Of a DNA stretch of 64,000 nucleotides, positions 54,024 to 63,601 are shown piece after piece. The notes below the pieces were generated by a model. It did not search any database and was not told where the DNA came from. It saw nothing but the letters and a program-made list of their open reading frames with translations. Location of the stretch: NCBI GenBank assembly GCA_943787225.1, contig CALSLP010000001.1, positions 1-64,000 on the forward strand, in the 5' to 3' direction. The DNA comes from an uncultured Alphaproteobacteria bacterium (lineage in GTDB: Bacteria > Pseudomonadota > Alphaproteobacteria > MPNO01 > UBA2964). The position numbers and the translations under genes are program-made. How positions within the stretch are numbered: the stretch's first letter is position 1; each line of letters opens with the position of its first letter.

Positions 54024-54758
54024 ATGGCAATTTGGGGAAAAGTACTTGGTGGTGCAGCGGGGCTCATGATGGGCGGGCCGCTTGGCGCTCTGCTCGGTGG
54101 GATTGCAGGACACGCTTATGATCGCATCAAGAGCGATCAGAATGACAGCGAAGAGCCTGGCCTTGCGAAACAAACCACTTTCGCAATCGGCGTCATAGTC
54201 CTCTCTGCAAAAATGGCGAAAGCCGACGGCACCGTCACGCGGGATGAAGTGGAAGCTTTCAAGGAGATTTTTCACATCCCGCCGGATGAAATCAAAAATG
54301 TCGGGCGGGTATTTGATCAAGCCCGCAAGGACTCCCAAGGCTTTGAGCCCTACGCAAAACAGATAGCCAAATTATTCCGTGATAATCCGGCTGTGCTGGA
54401 AGAGCTCCTCGGTGGCCTGTTCCATATCGCCAGAGCCGACGGTGTAGCGCATCCCAATGAAATCGAATTTCTCAAAAAATGCTCGGATATTTTCAGCTTT
54501 GACGAGGCAACATTCGATCGGATGCGGGTGGCCCATATGGGGGCCGCAATGGATGACCCCTACGCGATCCTGGGCGTCACCAGAGATATGAGTGACGCAG
54601 AGGTCAGAAAAGCATGGCGCAATCTCGCCAGAGAACATCATCCAGACACACTGATCGCTCAAGGCATGCCCGAGGACTTTGTTGAAATCGCGACGGAAAA
54701 GATCGCGACCATCAATGCTGCCTATGACGAAATTTCAAAACAACGCGGCATGAAGTGA
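54024..54758 (+). CDS. DjlA-like co-chaperone (TerB and DnaJ domains)
   Basis: This 244-residue protein has an N-terminal glycine-rich hydrophobic stretch (residues 7-30, GAAGLMMGGPLGALLGG), a TerB-like helical domain (about 50-160) and a C-terminal J domain (about 178-243) with the HPD motif in REHHPDTLI. The layout matches DjlA, a membrane-linked partner of DnaK. It overlaps the EamA gene by 4 bases and follows the DUF3750 gene by 11 bases. Confidence 0.85.
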   Translation: MAIWGKVLGGAAGLMMGGPLGALLGGIAGHAYDRIKSDQNDSEEPGLAKQTTFAIGVIVLSAKMAKADGTVTRDEVEAFKEIFHIPPDEIKNVGRVFDQARKDSQGFEPYAKQIAKLFRDNPAVLEELLGGLFHIARADGVAHPNEIEFLKKCSDIFSFDEATFDRMRVAHMGAAMDDPYAILGVTRDMSDAEVRKAWRNLAREHHPDTLIAQGMPEDFVEIATEKIATINAAYDEISKQRGMK

Positions 54759-55651
54759 AGCCAGTCGATATAGTCCTGGTTCTGACCGTGGTGACGATCT
54801 GGGGCGGCAACTTTATCGCCATGCGCACCGGCGCGTTGGACATTCCACCCTATTTTCTTCTCGGCCTGCGCCTCGCCGTCGCCGCGCTCGCACTCGTTTG
54901 GTTCGCCAAACCACCCCGTGGCATGGTCCTGCCGCTGATGGGGATAGCCTTCACGATGTGTATCTTGCATTTCGGGCTGGGCCTGGTCGGCCTGCAATAT
55001 GTCGAAGCAGGAACCGGTGCTTTAGCGATGCAGGCGTCAGTGCCATTTGCCGCTCTTCTAGCGTGGATATTCTTTCGCGAGACATTTGGATGGCGGCGTA
55101 TTCTTGGCGTCATATTTGCGTTTGTGGGCATTACGGTCATTTCCGGCGTCCCGCAACTCGAAGGTCGCATCGAGATGTTTCTAGTGATGTTGGTATCCGC
55201 ACTTTTCTTTTCCGTCGCAACCATCCAGATACGACATTTAGGCAAAGTGGATTTTATATCGGTCAACGCCTGGGTCTGTATCTTCAGTACCCCAATGGCT
55301 TTTCTCGTCTCGTTTGTATTCGAACAGGACCAATGGGCGGCAACAACCTCGGCCTCAACACCCGCACTGCTCGGTATTCTCTATATGGGCTTGATCGCCA
55401 GCGTATTCGGTCAGGGGCTTTGGTACCGGCTTCTACCGCGATATCAAACCAATCAGGTCATGCCCTTTACACTGCTGGTTCCGGTGCTTGGCATTATCTT
55501 TGGTATTCTGTTTCTCGATGAAAAATTGAACTGGCAACTCATTTTCGGCGGACTCATTACCATCGCTGGAGTTGCCATTATTGTCTTGCGTGGTTCCAAG
55601 TCAGTAACCGCAGAAACAGCCATCGCGAAGGACGGAAGAGACGAGACATGA
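54755..55651 (+). CDS. EamA-family (DMT) transporter
   Basis: This 298-residue integral membrane protein has ten predicted helices in two EamA repeats. Typical motifs are VTIWGGNFIAMRTGALDIPP in the first helix pair and GLIASVFGQGLWYRLLPRYQ in the second half. Such proteins export amino acids or metabolites. Its ATG overlaps the djlA-like stop and its stop overlaps the amidase start (ATGA both times). Confidence 0.85.
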   Translation: MKPVDIVLVLTVVTIWGGNFIAMRTGALDIPPYFLLGLRLAVAALALVWFAKPPRGMVLPLMGIAFTMCILHFGLGLVGLQYVEAGTGALAMQASVPFAALLAWIFFRETFGWRRILGVIFAFVGITVISGVPQLEGRIEMFLVMLVSALFFSVATIQIRHLGKVDFISVNAWVCIFSTPMAFLVSFVFEQDQWAATTSASTPALLGILYMGLIASVFGQGLWYRLLPRYQTNQVMPFTLLVPVLGIIFGILFLDEKLNWQLIFGGLITIAGVAIIVLRGSKSVTAETAIAKDGRDET

Positions 55652-56334
55652 ACATACTGCAACGCCCTTCTCTAAATTTTGGCGAGCGCGCCGATGGCAG
55701 CATGATCGACAAGCTGATCCTGCACTACACAGGCATGAAGTCTGGTGAGGCATCGCTTGCTCGAATGTGCGACAGCACGTCGGAAGTCAGCGCCCATTAT
55801 TTCGTCGCTGAAGACGGAACAATCACCCAGCTTGTCGACGAAGAACAGCGGGCATGGCATGCCGGCGTTAGTTTCTGGGCTGGCGAAACCGATATCAATA
55901 GTCAGTCAATTGGTATCGAACTGCAAAACCCCGGCCACGAATGGGGCTATCGAGAATTCCCAGAGCAACAGATTGCTGCTCTTGTCGAACTCGCCATAGA
56001 AATCCTGATCCGTCATGCCATTCCGGCAAAGAATGTTCTGGGACATTCCGACATTGCCCCCGACCGAAAACAAGATCCCGGCGAACTTTTTCCATGGCAA
56101 CGGATTGCCGCAATGAATGTGGGCTACTGGCCAAGCTGTGAAATAGAGACAACCCCTCCAGACATCAGCGACACCAAACTTCATGAAAAACTATCCCTCT
56201 TTGGATATAATCCTGAAATGCCACTTTCGGACGTTGTAACCGCCTTTCAACGGCACTTCAGACCAACAAATATTGACGGCACCGTTGATCCTGAAACCAA
56301 CTTGTTGATTTCAGCCTGCGCGAAGATTGCTTGA
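55648..56334 (+). CDS. N-acetylmuramoyl-L-alanine amidase (AmpD type) with peptidoglycan-binding tail
   Basis: This 228-residue amidase_2 enzyme removes peptides from anhydro-muropeptides for recycling. Zinc ligands are seen as His in LILHYTGMKSG and as His plus Asp in VLGHSDIAPDRKQDPG. A C-terminal peptidoglycan-binding-like domain (residues 165-225, SLFGYNPEMPLSDVVTAFQR) is present. No signal peptide is seen, as expected for a cytosolic AmpD. rnpB begins 33 bases after the stop. Confidence 0.85.
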   Translation: MNILQRPSLNFGERADGSMIDKLILHYTGMKSGEASLARMCDSTSEVSAHYFVAEDGTITQLVDEEQRAWHAGVSFWAGETDINSQSIGIELQNPGHEWGYREFPEQQIAALVELAIEILIRHAIPAKNVLGHSDIAPDRKQDPGELFPWQRIAAMNVGYWPSCEIETTPPDISDTKLHEKLSLFGYNPEMPLSDVVTAFQRHFRPTNIDGTVDPETNLLISACAKIA

Positions 56335-56366
56335 CCCGCCGCCGATGCGGCGGCACATATTAGCCA

Positions 56367-56756
<390 letters not shown>

Positions 56757-57037
56757 CATTTTCATTTTAGGTGTTCTTCACGGATTTTTCACAAATTTAA
56801 ACAGCCTAATTTATCATAACTGATTGATTTTACTGTATTTAGAAGCTCTCCCTTATATGGCTTTTGGCCAGCCTGTATTCACGAAAAAGCCCAAAAACCA
56901 ACCCGCTATCGCCGCAATGGCGACCTATTCTCGCAAAATGGCATCACGATCATCCGGTCGAGAGCCTGGATTCTAACTTCATAGGGCCGGGAACCTTGCC
57001 AGTTTTGCTATGAATTATGTCGGTAGATGGCATTAGT

Positions 57038-57083
57038 TCCCATTGACAAACCATGAAATCCCATGATAACCCACTAATTCCCA
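57038..57083. promoter_or_regulatory. MraZ operator repeats
   Basis: On the minus strand TGGGA-type elements recur: the reverse complements TCCCA (57038), AACCA (57049), TCCCA (57059), ACCCA (57069) and TCCCA (57079). The last four are spaced exactly 10 bp, matching the TGGGN-N5 repeat array known for MraZ. The array overlaps the mra promoter, so MraZ probably represses its own operon. The remainder of the 408-bp gap 56757-57164 shows no gene. Confidence 0.7.
57043..57070 (+). promoter_or_regulatory. Candidate promoter of the mra operon
   Basis: A perfect TTGACA -35 (57043-57048) is followed after 16 bp by GATAAC (57065-57070; four of six consensus positions). It lies about 95 bases upstream of the mraZ GTG. 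The MraZ repeats cover the spacer and the -10. Confidence 0.55.
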
Positions 57084-57164
57084 TATTTGAAGTAATGGGA
57101 AAAGCTGAGTTTGAGCGCTTCTTCTGGGGTAGAGGCGCTACAGGTTTTGGAACGGGGGTTTAAG

Positions 57165-57635
57165 GTGACGTCTTTCTTGTCCACATTTGTGAACAAGGTC
57201 GACCGCAAGGGCCGGGTATCGGTCCCGGCGCCGTTTCGTGCTGCCCTCTCGGAAGCGTCTTATCAGGGCGTCATTGCCTACCCCTCCCTCGCTGACAACG
57301 CCGTTGATGCCTTTGGTCGCGCCATGTTGGAAGATTTGAACCAACGGCGCTTGGATAAGACCATGGCCGACGGCGAGTTCGAGCAAGCCCTGCTTGGCAC
57401 CGACAACATGATCGATACGATTATGGCGATGGCGCACGAGCTGCCATTTGATGGCGAAGGACGCATCTTATTACCGACCTTGCTCGCAGAGGCTGCGGGC
57501 ATTACGGACCGTGCTGCTTTTGTTGGCCGCGGAACACGCTTTCAAATCTGGGCCCCCGAAGCCTTTGAGAAACATCAACTCGATGCCGTCACAGCTCTTC
57601 GCGCAAGAATACGCGAAAACGGAAACAGCACATGA
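57165..57635 (+). CDS. mraZ: Transcriptional regulator MraZ
   Basis: The 156-residue form starts at GTG 57165, where the family start LSTFVNKVDRKGRVSVPAPF begins at residue 4. The first half contains this SpoVT/AbrB-like domain and a second copy follows (LPFDGEGRILLPTLLAEAAG). MraZ forms an octameric ring and binds the repeats upstream of mra operons. It overlaps rsmH by 4 bases. The ring controls division and cell wall genes downstream. Confidence 0.9.
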   Translation: MTSFLSTFVNKVDRKGRVSVPAPFRAALSEASYQGVIAYPSLADNAVDAFGRAMLEDLNQRRLDKTMADGEFEQALLGTDNMIDTIMAMAHELPFDGEGRILLPTLLAEAAGITDRAAFVGRGTRFQIWAPEAFEKHQLDAVTALRARIRENGNST

Positions 57636-58609
57636 CGGGCGGTACACACCGTCCTGTCCTCCTAAAGGCGGTTATCGCCGCTATAAACCCGCGCGCACAG
57701 GCTATTTATGTCGACGGCACCTTTGGTGGCGGTGGCTATAGTCGAGGATTGCTAGACGCCGCTGATTGCACCGTCTGGGGGATAGATCGCGATCCAGCGG
57801 CTTGTTCACGCGGCGCAACCATGGCTCAGGAATTCGATGGGCGGCTATCAACGATCCATGGCTGTTTCGGTGACATGGATCGTTTGCTGACTTCCCAAAA
57901 TATAACCAATGTCGATGGCATCATGCTCGATATTGGTGTTTCGTCGTTCCAAATCGACGACCCTGATCGTGGCTTTTCATTCCGGTTTGACGGTCCCCTC
58001 GATATGCGGATGTCTCTCGATGGGCCAACGGTTGCAGATGTCGTCAATGACACCGAACAAAATGAGCTCGCCGACATCATCTACAAATATGGCGAAGAAC
58101 GCCGGTCAAGACGCATCGCGCGCGCCATTGTAGAAGCACGTTCCAACGCACCAATCGAGCGCACTCTGGAACTTGCCGACATTGTCCGAGACTGCTACCC
58201 CCCCGCGAAACCCGGAACAAAGTCGATTGACCCCGCAACGCGTACATTTCAGGCACTCCGAATTTTCATTAACGATGAGCTTGGCGAACTTCAACGCGGC
58301 CTGGATGCAGCAGAATCTCTTTTGAGTGCAGGCGGTCGATTAGCGGTTGTCAGCTTCCACTCGCTTGAAGACCGAATTGTAAAAACATTCCTCCGCGACA
58401 GATCTGGTGCGGCATCGCGCGGATCGCGCCACGCGCCGCAAGACATCTCGACAGGTAAACCGCCGACCTTTACCGAACTTAATCGTCGCGCCATCCGCCC
58501 TGACGATTCTGAAACATCAGAAAATCCTCGCGCGCGTTCTGCACGACTTCGGACGGCCGAACGGACGGAAGCCCCTGCCTGGAGCACTCTCGCCGGAGGT
58601 GCTGCATGA
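57632..58609 (+). CDS. rsmH: 16S rRNA (cytosine-1402-N4)-methyltransferase RsmH
   Basis: This 325-residue SAM-dependent enzyme shows THRPVLLKAVIAAI at the start, the SAM site VDGTFGGGGYSRGLL, DGIMLDIGVSSFQIDDPDRG, FRFDGPLDMRMS and VVSFHSLEDRIVKTFLRD. It methylates C1402 of 16S rRNA in the ribosomal P site. The start overlaps the mraZ stop by 4 bases and the end overlaps ftsL. Confidence 0.92.
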   Translation: MTGGTHRPVLLKAVIAAINPRAQAIYVDGTFGGGGYSRGLLDAADCTVWGIDRDPAACSRGATMAQEFDGRLSTIHGCFGDMDRLLTSQNITNVDGIMLDIGVSSFQIDDPDRGFSFRFDGPLDMRMSLDGPTVADVVNDTEQNELADIIYKYGEERRSRRIARAIVEARSNAPIERTLELADIVRDCYPPAKPGTKSIDPATRTFQALRIFINDELGELQRGLDAAESLLSAGGRLAVVSFHSLEDRIVKTFLRDRSGAASRGSRHAPQDISTGKPPTFTELNRRAIRPDDSETSENPRARSARLRTAERTEAPAWSTLAGGAA

Positions 58610-58989
58610 TCAAACGCGCAACGTTGATATGGATGTTCTTGGCAACAGCTGCCGGTATCGGTCTGTTTGTCCTCAAATATGAAGTTAAATCGATGGAAGG
58701 CCAGCTTGCCGCCATCCACGGCAAAACAGTGGATAACCTTGAAGCTGTCCATGTTTTGAAAGCGGAGTGGAGTTATCTTAACCAGCCAGCCCGACTGGAA
58801 GACTTAGGCCGCCGCCTCCTGAATTTGGAGCCCGTAAAAGCAACCCAGACTATCAGTATAGAAGACATCCCGTTCCGACCGGTTGGGGCCGGCAACGGCG
58901 TGGCAACAAACTCCAGCTTAACAATCCATCATCCCCCGGCGGCCGATCAGGTCCCCCCCCTGTTCGCCAAAATCAGGCGTAAACAATGA
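58606..58989 (+). CDS. ftsL: Cell division protein FtsL
   Basis: This 127-residue bitopic protein has one N-terminal transmembrane helix (residues 4-21, TLIWMFLATAAGIGLFVL) and a periplasmic coiled coil (EVKSMEGQLAAIHGKTVDNL). FtsL primary sequence is weakly conserved, but position and topology between rsmH and ftsI are diagnostic. It forms the FtsQLB complex that triggers septal synthesis. It overlaps both neighbours. Confidence 0.82.
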   Translation: MIKRATLIWMFLATAAGIGLFVLKYEVKSMEGQLAAIHGKTVDNLEAVHVLKAEWSYLNQPARLEDLGRRLLNLEPVKATQTISIEDIPFRPVGAGNGVATNSSLTIHHPPAADQVPPLFAKIRRKQ

Positions 58990-60704
58990 TCGGCCGCCAC
59001 CCCCTATTCCCCAAAAAGCGGCGTCGCGAACCGCCAGTACCGCCGCGCGTCGAAACCGGTCGCAGCAGGCTTCTCATCACTGGCGCGCTGTTCTCCGCTG
59101 CATTTTTGGTTGTGACCGGTCGTTTGATCGGTGTGACCATGTTTGTCGAGAAAAGCCAACCGCAATATTCGCGAACCGTCGGCAAGGCCGCGCTCATAAC
59201 AGGGCGAGCAAACATCGTCGACCGGAACGGGAATCTGTTGGCCACAAGCCTCAAGACCGCTTCGCTCTATGCCAATCCTCGCGTCATGTTGGATGCCAGA
59301 GAAGCCGTCAACAAACTCGCAACCGTCCTGCCCGACCTGGACCGCAGGCAAATATATAAAAAACTCACCCAGGATCGCAGCTTTATTTGGTTACAACGTC
59401 ATCTCACGCCACGCCAAAAACACGATGTGAACAAGCTGGGAATTCCAGGGCTCGATTTCCGCGATGAGGAGCGTCGGGTATATCCTTCAGCAGCTCTCGC
59501 CTCCCATATTCTTGGCCACACCGACATCGATAACCGGGGTCTTGCAGGGATCGAACGGCACTTCGATCAAAAGCTGCGAGAAAACCGATCCCCCCTCAAG
59601 CTCTCCATTGATGTTCGGGTCCAACATGCTATGCGCAAAGAGCTCGCAACAGCCGTTCGGGAATTCCGCGGCATCGGCGCCGCCGGTATCGTTATGGATG
59701 TCCGCAATGGTGAAGTTATCAGTATTGTCTCGCTACCTGATTTCGATCCGAACCTACCGTCAAACATCGACCCGGACACAAGGTTCAACCGTGCAACGCT
59801 CGGTGTCTATGAAATGGGGTCTACTTTCAAAATTTTCACCACGGCAATGGCATTGGATACGGGCCGCGTCTCGATGCAAGACGGCTATGACGCGACACAT
59901 CCTATTCGCATTGCTCGCTTCGTCATTCGCGACTACCACGCCAAACGCCGATGGCTCTCGGTTCCCGAGATATTCATGTACTCCTCGAATATCGGATCCG
60001 TGAAGATGGCGGTTGATGTCGGCATCGCTGAGCAGCGCGCCTTCCTTCAGAAAGTTGGGATCCTGCACCCCTCCCCGGTCGAAATCTCCGAAATCGGTGC
60101 TCCTTTGATCCCCGGACGCTGGCGTGAAATCAATGCGATGACAATTTCATTTGGCCACGGCCTATCGATCAGCCCAATGCAGTTGGTTGCGGGTGTCGGC
60201 GCCATGATCAATGGCGGCACCTATCATGCCCCCACATTTCTCAAGAAACCGCCTAATTCAAAAAGTACCGGGCGGCGGGTCATTTCTGCAAAAACATCTG
60301 AACGGGTCAGACGTCTCCTCCGCCTTGTCGTCGCAAAAGGCACCGGTGGGAAAGCTGCAGCCCAGGGCTATCTCGTCGGCGGCAAAACGGGAACCGCCGA
60401 AAAGGTTGTCGGGCGCCGCTACAAGAAAAAGGCGTTGATGTCGTCCTTTATCGGCGCCTTCCCCATGAACGCGCCGCGCTACGTCGTCTTCGCGATGATC
60501 GATGAGCCGAGCGGCACCAAGAAAACATTTGGGTATGCGACGGGCGGCTGGGTCGCAGCGCCAGTCGTTGGAAAAGTAATTGCCCGCATCGGACCTCTGT
60601 TGGGGGTTCGGGCCGTTGATGAAAAAGCGCCAGAAATAGTGCGCGAGATGGCGATTGATATCGTCACAAGAAAAGAAGGGAAGCGTCGCCTTGCGTCTTT
60701 CTGA
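58986..60704 (+). CDS. ftsI: Septal peptidoglycan transpeptidase FtsI (PBP3)
   Basis: This 572-residue class B penicillin-binding protein has a membrane anchor near residues 28-50 (LLITGALFSAAFLVVTGRL), a pedestal domain and the transpeptidase. Catalytic motifs are STFK in EMGSTFKIFTTAMAL, SSN in MYSSNIGSVK and KTG in VGGKTGTAEKVVG. It crosslinks septal peptidoglycan with FtsW. It overlaps ftsL by 4 bases and murE at the end. Confidence 0.92.
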   Translation: MIGRHPLFPKKRRREPPVPPRVETGRSRLLITGALFSAAFLVVTGRLIGVTMFVEKSQPQYSRTVGKAALITGRANIVDRNGNLLATSLKTASLYANPRVMLDAREAVNKLATVLPDLDRRQIYKKLTQDRSFIWLQRHLTPRQKHDVNKLGIPGLDFRDEERRVYPSAALASHILGHTDIDNRGLAGIERHFDQKLRENRSPLKLSIDVRVQHAMRKELATAVREFRGIGAAGIVMDVRNGEVISIVSLPDFDPNLPSNIDPDTRFNRATLGVYEMGSTFKIFTTAMALDTGRVSMQDGYDATHPIRIARFVIRDYHAKRRWLSVPEIFMYSSNIGSVKMAVDVGIAEQRAFLQKVGILHPSPVEISEIGAPLIPGRWREINAMTISFGHGLSISPMQLVAGVGAMINGGTYHAPTFLKKPPNSKSTGRRVISAKTSERVRRLLRLVVAKGTGGKAAAQGYLVGGKTGTAEKVVGRRYKKKALMSSFIGAFPMNAPRYVVFAMIDEPSGTKKTFGYATGGWVAAPVVGKVIARIGPLLGVRAVDEKAPEIVREMAIDIVTRKEGKRRLASF

Positions 60705-62166
60705 CCTCGCAGGAGCAGACATGAGAGCTCACCCAACCAATCTGGACCCTGACATCGTGGGTCTAACGGCAGATTCACGCGCCGTAAAACCTGGATACCT
60801 CTTTGCCGCGCTGCCCGGTGCTCAATCTGACGGAAGAGATTTTATCGCAGATGCCCTCGCACGCGGCGCTGCGGCAATCCTCGCGCCAGTCGGTACGGGT
60901 TTACCGTCCCAGACCAATGAGATTCCCGTAATTGACGTCGATAACCCGCGTCGTAGTCTCGCCCTGTTTGCAAGTCGCTATTTCGGCAATCAACCGCGTG
61001 TTGCAGCCGCCGTGACGGGCACCAATGGTAAAACATCTGTTGCCTGGTTCACCCATCACATATGGAAACGTCTCGGTCATCAGGCTGCGGCTGTCGGTAC
61101 GCTCGGCATCACAACGGCGGAGACGGAGAGCGGGCGCGGTGGCGGGCTAACAACAGCCGACCCCGTAACACTGCACAGCGAACTAAAGGCTTTGACGGAA
61201 GACGATGTGGATCATGTCGTTCTTGAGGCCTCAAGCCATGGGCTGGAACAGTCGCGACTTGATGGCGTTCATCTTGCCGCTGGCGCTTTTACGAACCTAT
61301 CCCGCGATCACCTAGATCATCACGGCACTATGGATAACTACCGGGCAGCAAAGTTGCGTCTGTTTGATAGCGTCCTCCCGGATGACGCCACGGCGGTTCT
61401 CAACGCGGATTCTGACGAATTTCCAATGTTCTCCTCAATAGCCAGAGCAAGGGGCCTGCGCATCATCGGTTATGGGCGCGCCGCCGCTGAAATCCGCATT
61501 GAGCGAATTGACGCAAAACCTGACGGACAGATTTTATCGATCAAGGTGTTGGGCAAGCATTATGACGTCGAGCTCGCCATGCCCGGCGTATTTCAGGCGC
61601 GAAATGTTCTATGTGCGCTTGGCCTTGCCATCGCGTGTGGTGATGACGCAGAAGAAGTCATCGCTTTACTGCCCGAATTACGGAGCCCACCAGGCCGCCT
61701 TGAACTCGTCGGCCGTGCACCCAATGGCGCGCCAGTCTATGTCGATTATGCGCATACACCGGACGCGCTCGCTTCCTTATTGGCCGCCCTCCGTCCGCAT
61801 ACCGCGGGGAAACTGAACGTCGTTTTCGGATGCGGTGGTGATCGTGACAAAGGCAAACGTCCTCAGATGGGAGGGATTGCCAGAGATCTTGCCGACAGAG
61901 TCTATGTCACCGATGACAATCCACGCAGCGAAGCCGCTGCAACGATCCGCGCAGAAATTCTTGAAAACTGCCCGGGTGCCAAAGAGATTGGGGACAGGGC
62001 GGACGCCATCCATCACGCCGTCACCGAGCTTGCCCCCCAGGATGTTCTCGTCATTGCCGGCAAAGGCCATGAAACCGGGCAGATCATTGGTGACCAGGTG
62101 TTGCCCTTTGAAGATGGCGCGATTGCCCGTGACGCCATTGACTCCATCGGAGATCGCGACCGATGA
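60691..62166 (+). CDS. murE: UDP-MurNAc-tripeptide synthetase MurE (meso-DAP adding)
   Basis: About 491 residues, with the likely start TTG 60691 (MRLSDLAGAD) behind AGGGAAG, overlapping the ftsI end. The ATP site TGTNGKTSVAWF is followed by the Mur ligase motifs. DNPRSE in TDDNPRSEAAATI indicates meso-diaminopimelate as the amino acid added, as usual for Gram-negatives. It adds the third residue of the stem peptide. Confidence 0.92.
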   Translation: MRLSDLAGADMRAHPTNLDPDIVGLTADSRAVKPGYLFAALPGAQSDGRDFIADALARGAAAILAPVGTGLPSQTNEIPVIDVDNPRRSLALFASRYFGNQPRVAAAVTGTNGKTSVAWFTHHIWKRLGHQAAAVGTLGITTAETESGRGGGLTTADPVTLHSELKALTEDDVDHVVLEASSHGLEQSRLDGVHLAAGAFTNLSRDHLDHHGTMDNYRAAKLRLFDSVLPDDATAVLNADSDEFPMFSSIARARGLRIIGYGRAAAEIRIERIDAKPDGQILSIKVLGKHYDVELAMPGVFQARNVLCALGLAIACGDDAEEVIALLPELRSPPGRLELVGRAPNGAPVYVDYAHTPDALASLLAALRPHTAGKLNVVFGCGGDRDKGKRPQMGGIARDLADRVYVTDDNPRSEAAATIRAEILENCPGAKEIGDRADAIHHAVTELAPQDVLVIAGKGHETGQIIGDQVLPFEDGAIARDAIDSIGDRDR

Positions 62167-63599
62167 CCGATGCTCTATGGACAAGAGATTCTGTAACGGC
62201 AGCGACAAGCGGCAGCGGCGACGTTGACTGGTCTGCAACCGGCGTCTCTATCGACAGCCGGACGATCGAAAAGGGTGACCTGTTCATCGCCCTCAAAGGC
62301 CCCCACGTGGACGGCCACGATCATGTCGTCCAAGCACTTGCTGACGGTGCTGCTGCAGTCCTCGTCGATCATCGCCCCGACGGACTTGCGGATGACGCCC
62401 CGGTTATTGAAGTCGACGACACAATGACGGCCCTTAATGACCTTGGTAAAGCAGGACGCAACAGAAGCACCGCAAAGATTATTGCCGTTACGGGCAGTGT
62501 CGGGAAAACCGGCACCAAAGACGCCCTTCGCAATGCACTGACATTACAGGGAAAAACCAGCGCCAGCGCTCACAGCTACAACAACCATTGGGGCGTTCCC
62601 CTCTCTCTGGCCCGCATGCCTGCAGATGCTGAGTACGGCGTCTTTGAAGTCGGTATGAATCACGCCGGAGAAATCACACCACTGTCCCAGATGATCCGTC
62701 CAGACGTTGCGATCATTACGACAGTTGAACCCGCCCACATCGAATTTTTCGACTCCATCGAAGCTATTGCTGATGCCAAGGCCGAAATATTTTCCGGCAT
62801 GAACGGCGGCACCGCAATTTTGAATCGCGACAATCCGCTTTATGTCAGAATTGCAAAAGGGGCCAAACCGCCAAACGTTGCCCGGACCCTGTCATTCGGG
62901 GAAAACCCTGAAGCCGATGCGCGCCTCATCACGCGTGTTGCCGATAGTTCAGGTAACAATGTCGAAGCCGTCATTTGTTCCCGCCGGATTGGCTATCGCC
63001 TTGGATTGCCTGGGCAACATCTTGTTCAAAATAGCCTCGCCGTATTAGCAGCGATTTGCGCTGTTGATGCAGACGTTGCCGCTGCAGCCAAAACATTAAG
63101 CGAACTGACACCGATCGCAGGGCGAGGCGCCCGGCGGATCATTAAAGTCCCCGATGGCAGTTTCACAATCATTGACGAAAGCTACAACGCTAACCCGGCA
63201 TCAATGCGGGCGGCGATGGAAACCCTTGCCGCAATGCGGCCCGAACCCTGTGCAAAACGCATCGCGGTTCTCGGTGATATGCGCGAGTTGGGTAAGAACT
63301 CCCGTGACTATCACGTCGCGCTTGCCGACATACTAATTAAGAATGGTATCGACAAAGTTTATGCCTGCGGCGATCAAATGGCCGCGATGTTCGACGCCAT
63401 CCCTACCGAGATGAGGGGTGGCTATAGCGATTCAGCACAGGAGCTCGGACAAACCGTCACCGCGCGAGTCAGGACTGGGGACGTGATTACCGTAAAAGGG
63501 TCCCTCGCCAGCGGCATGAAGACCGTCGTCGACCAGCTGAGCGCTTTACAAACCAAAGCGACCCCAGAACAGGGATCAACATCAAATGGGGCCGCGTAG
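62163..63599 (+). CDS. murF: UDP-MurNAc-pentapeptide synthetase MurF
   Basis: This 478-residue Mur ligase has the ATP loop [17 protein letters not shown] and [20 protein letters not shown], with [20 protein letters not shown] in the later domain. It adds D-Ala-D-Ala to the stem peptide. It overlaps murE by 4 bases and is followed 2 bases later by mraY. Confidence 0.92.
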   Translation: MTDALWTRDSVTAATSGSGDVDWSATGVSIDSRTIEKGDLFIALKGPHVDGHDHVVQALADGAAAVLVDHRPDGLADDAPVIEVDDTMTALNDLGKAGRNRSTAKIIAVTGSVGKTGTKDALRNALTLQGKTSASAHSYNNHWGVPLSLARMPADAEYGVFEVGMNHAGEITPLSQMIRPDVAIITTVEPAHIEFFDSIEAIADAKAEIFSGMNGGTAILNRDNPLYVRIAKGAKPPNVARTLSFGENPEADARLITRVADSSGNNVEAVICSRRIGYRLGLPGQHLVQNSLAVLAAICAVDADVAAAAKTLSELTPIAGRGARRIIKVPDGSFTIIDESYNANPASMRAAMETLAAMRPEPCAKRIAVLGDMRELGKNSRDYHVALADILIKNGIDKVYACGDQMAAMFDAIPTEMRGGYSDSAQELGQTVTARVRTGDVITVKGSLASGMKTVVDQLSALQTKATPEQGSTSNGAA

Positions 63600-63601
63600 C
63601 T

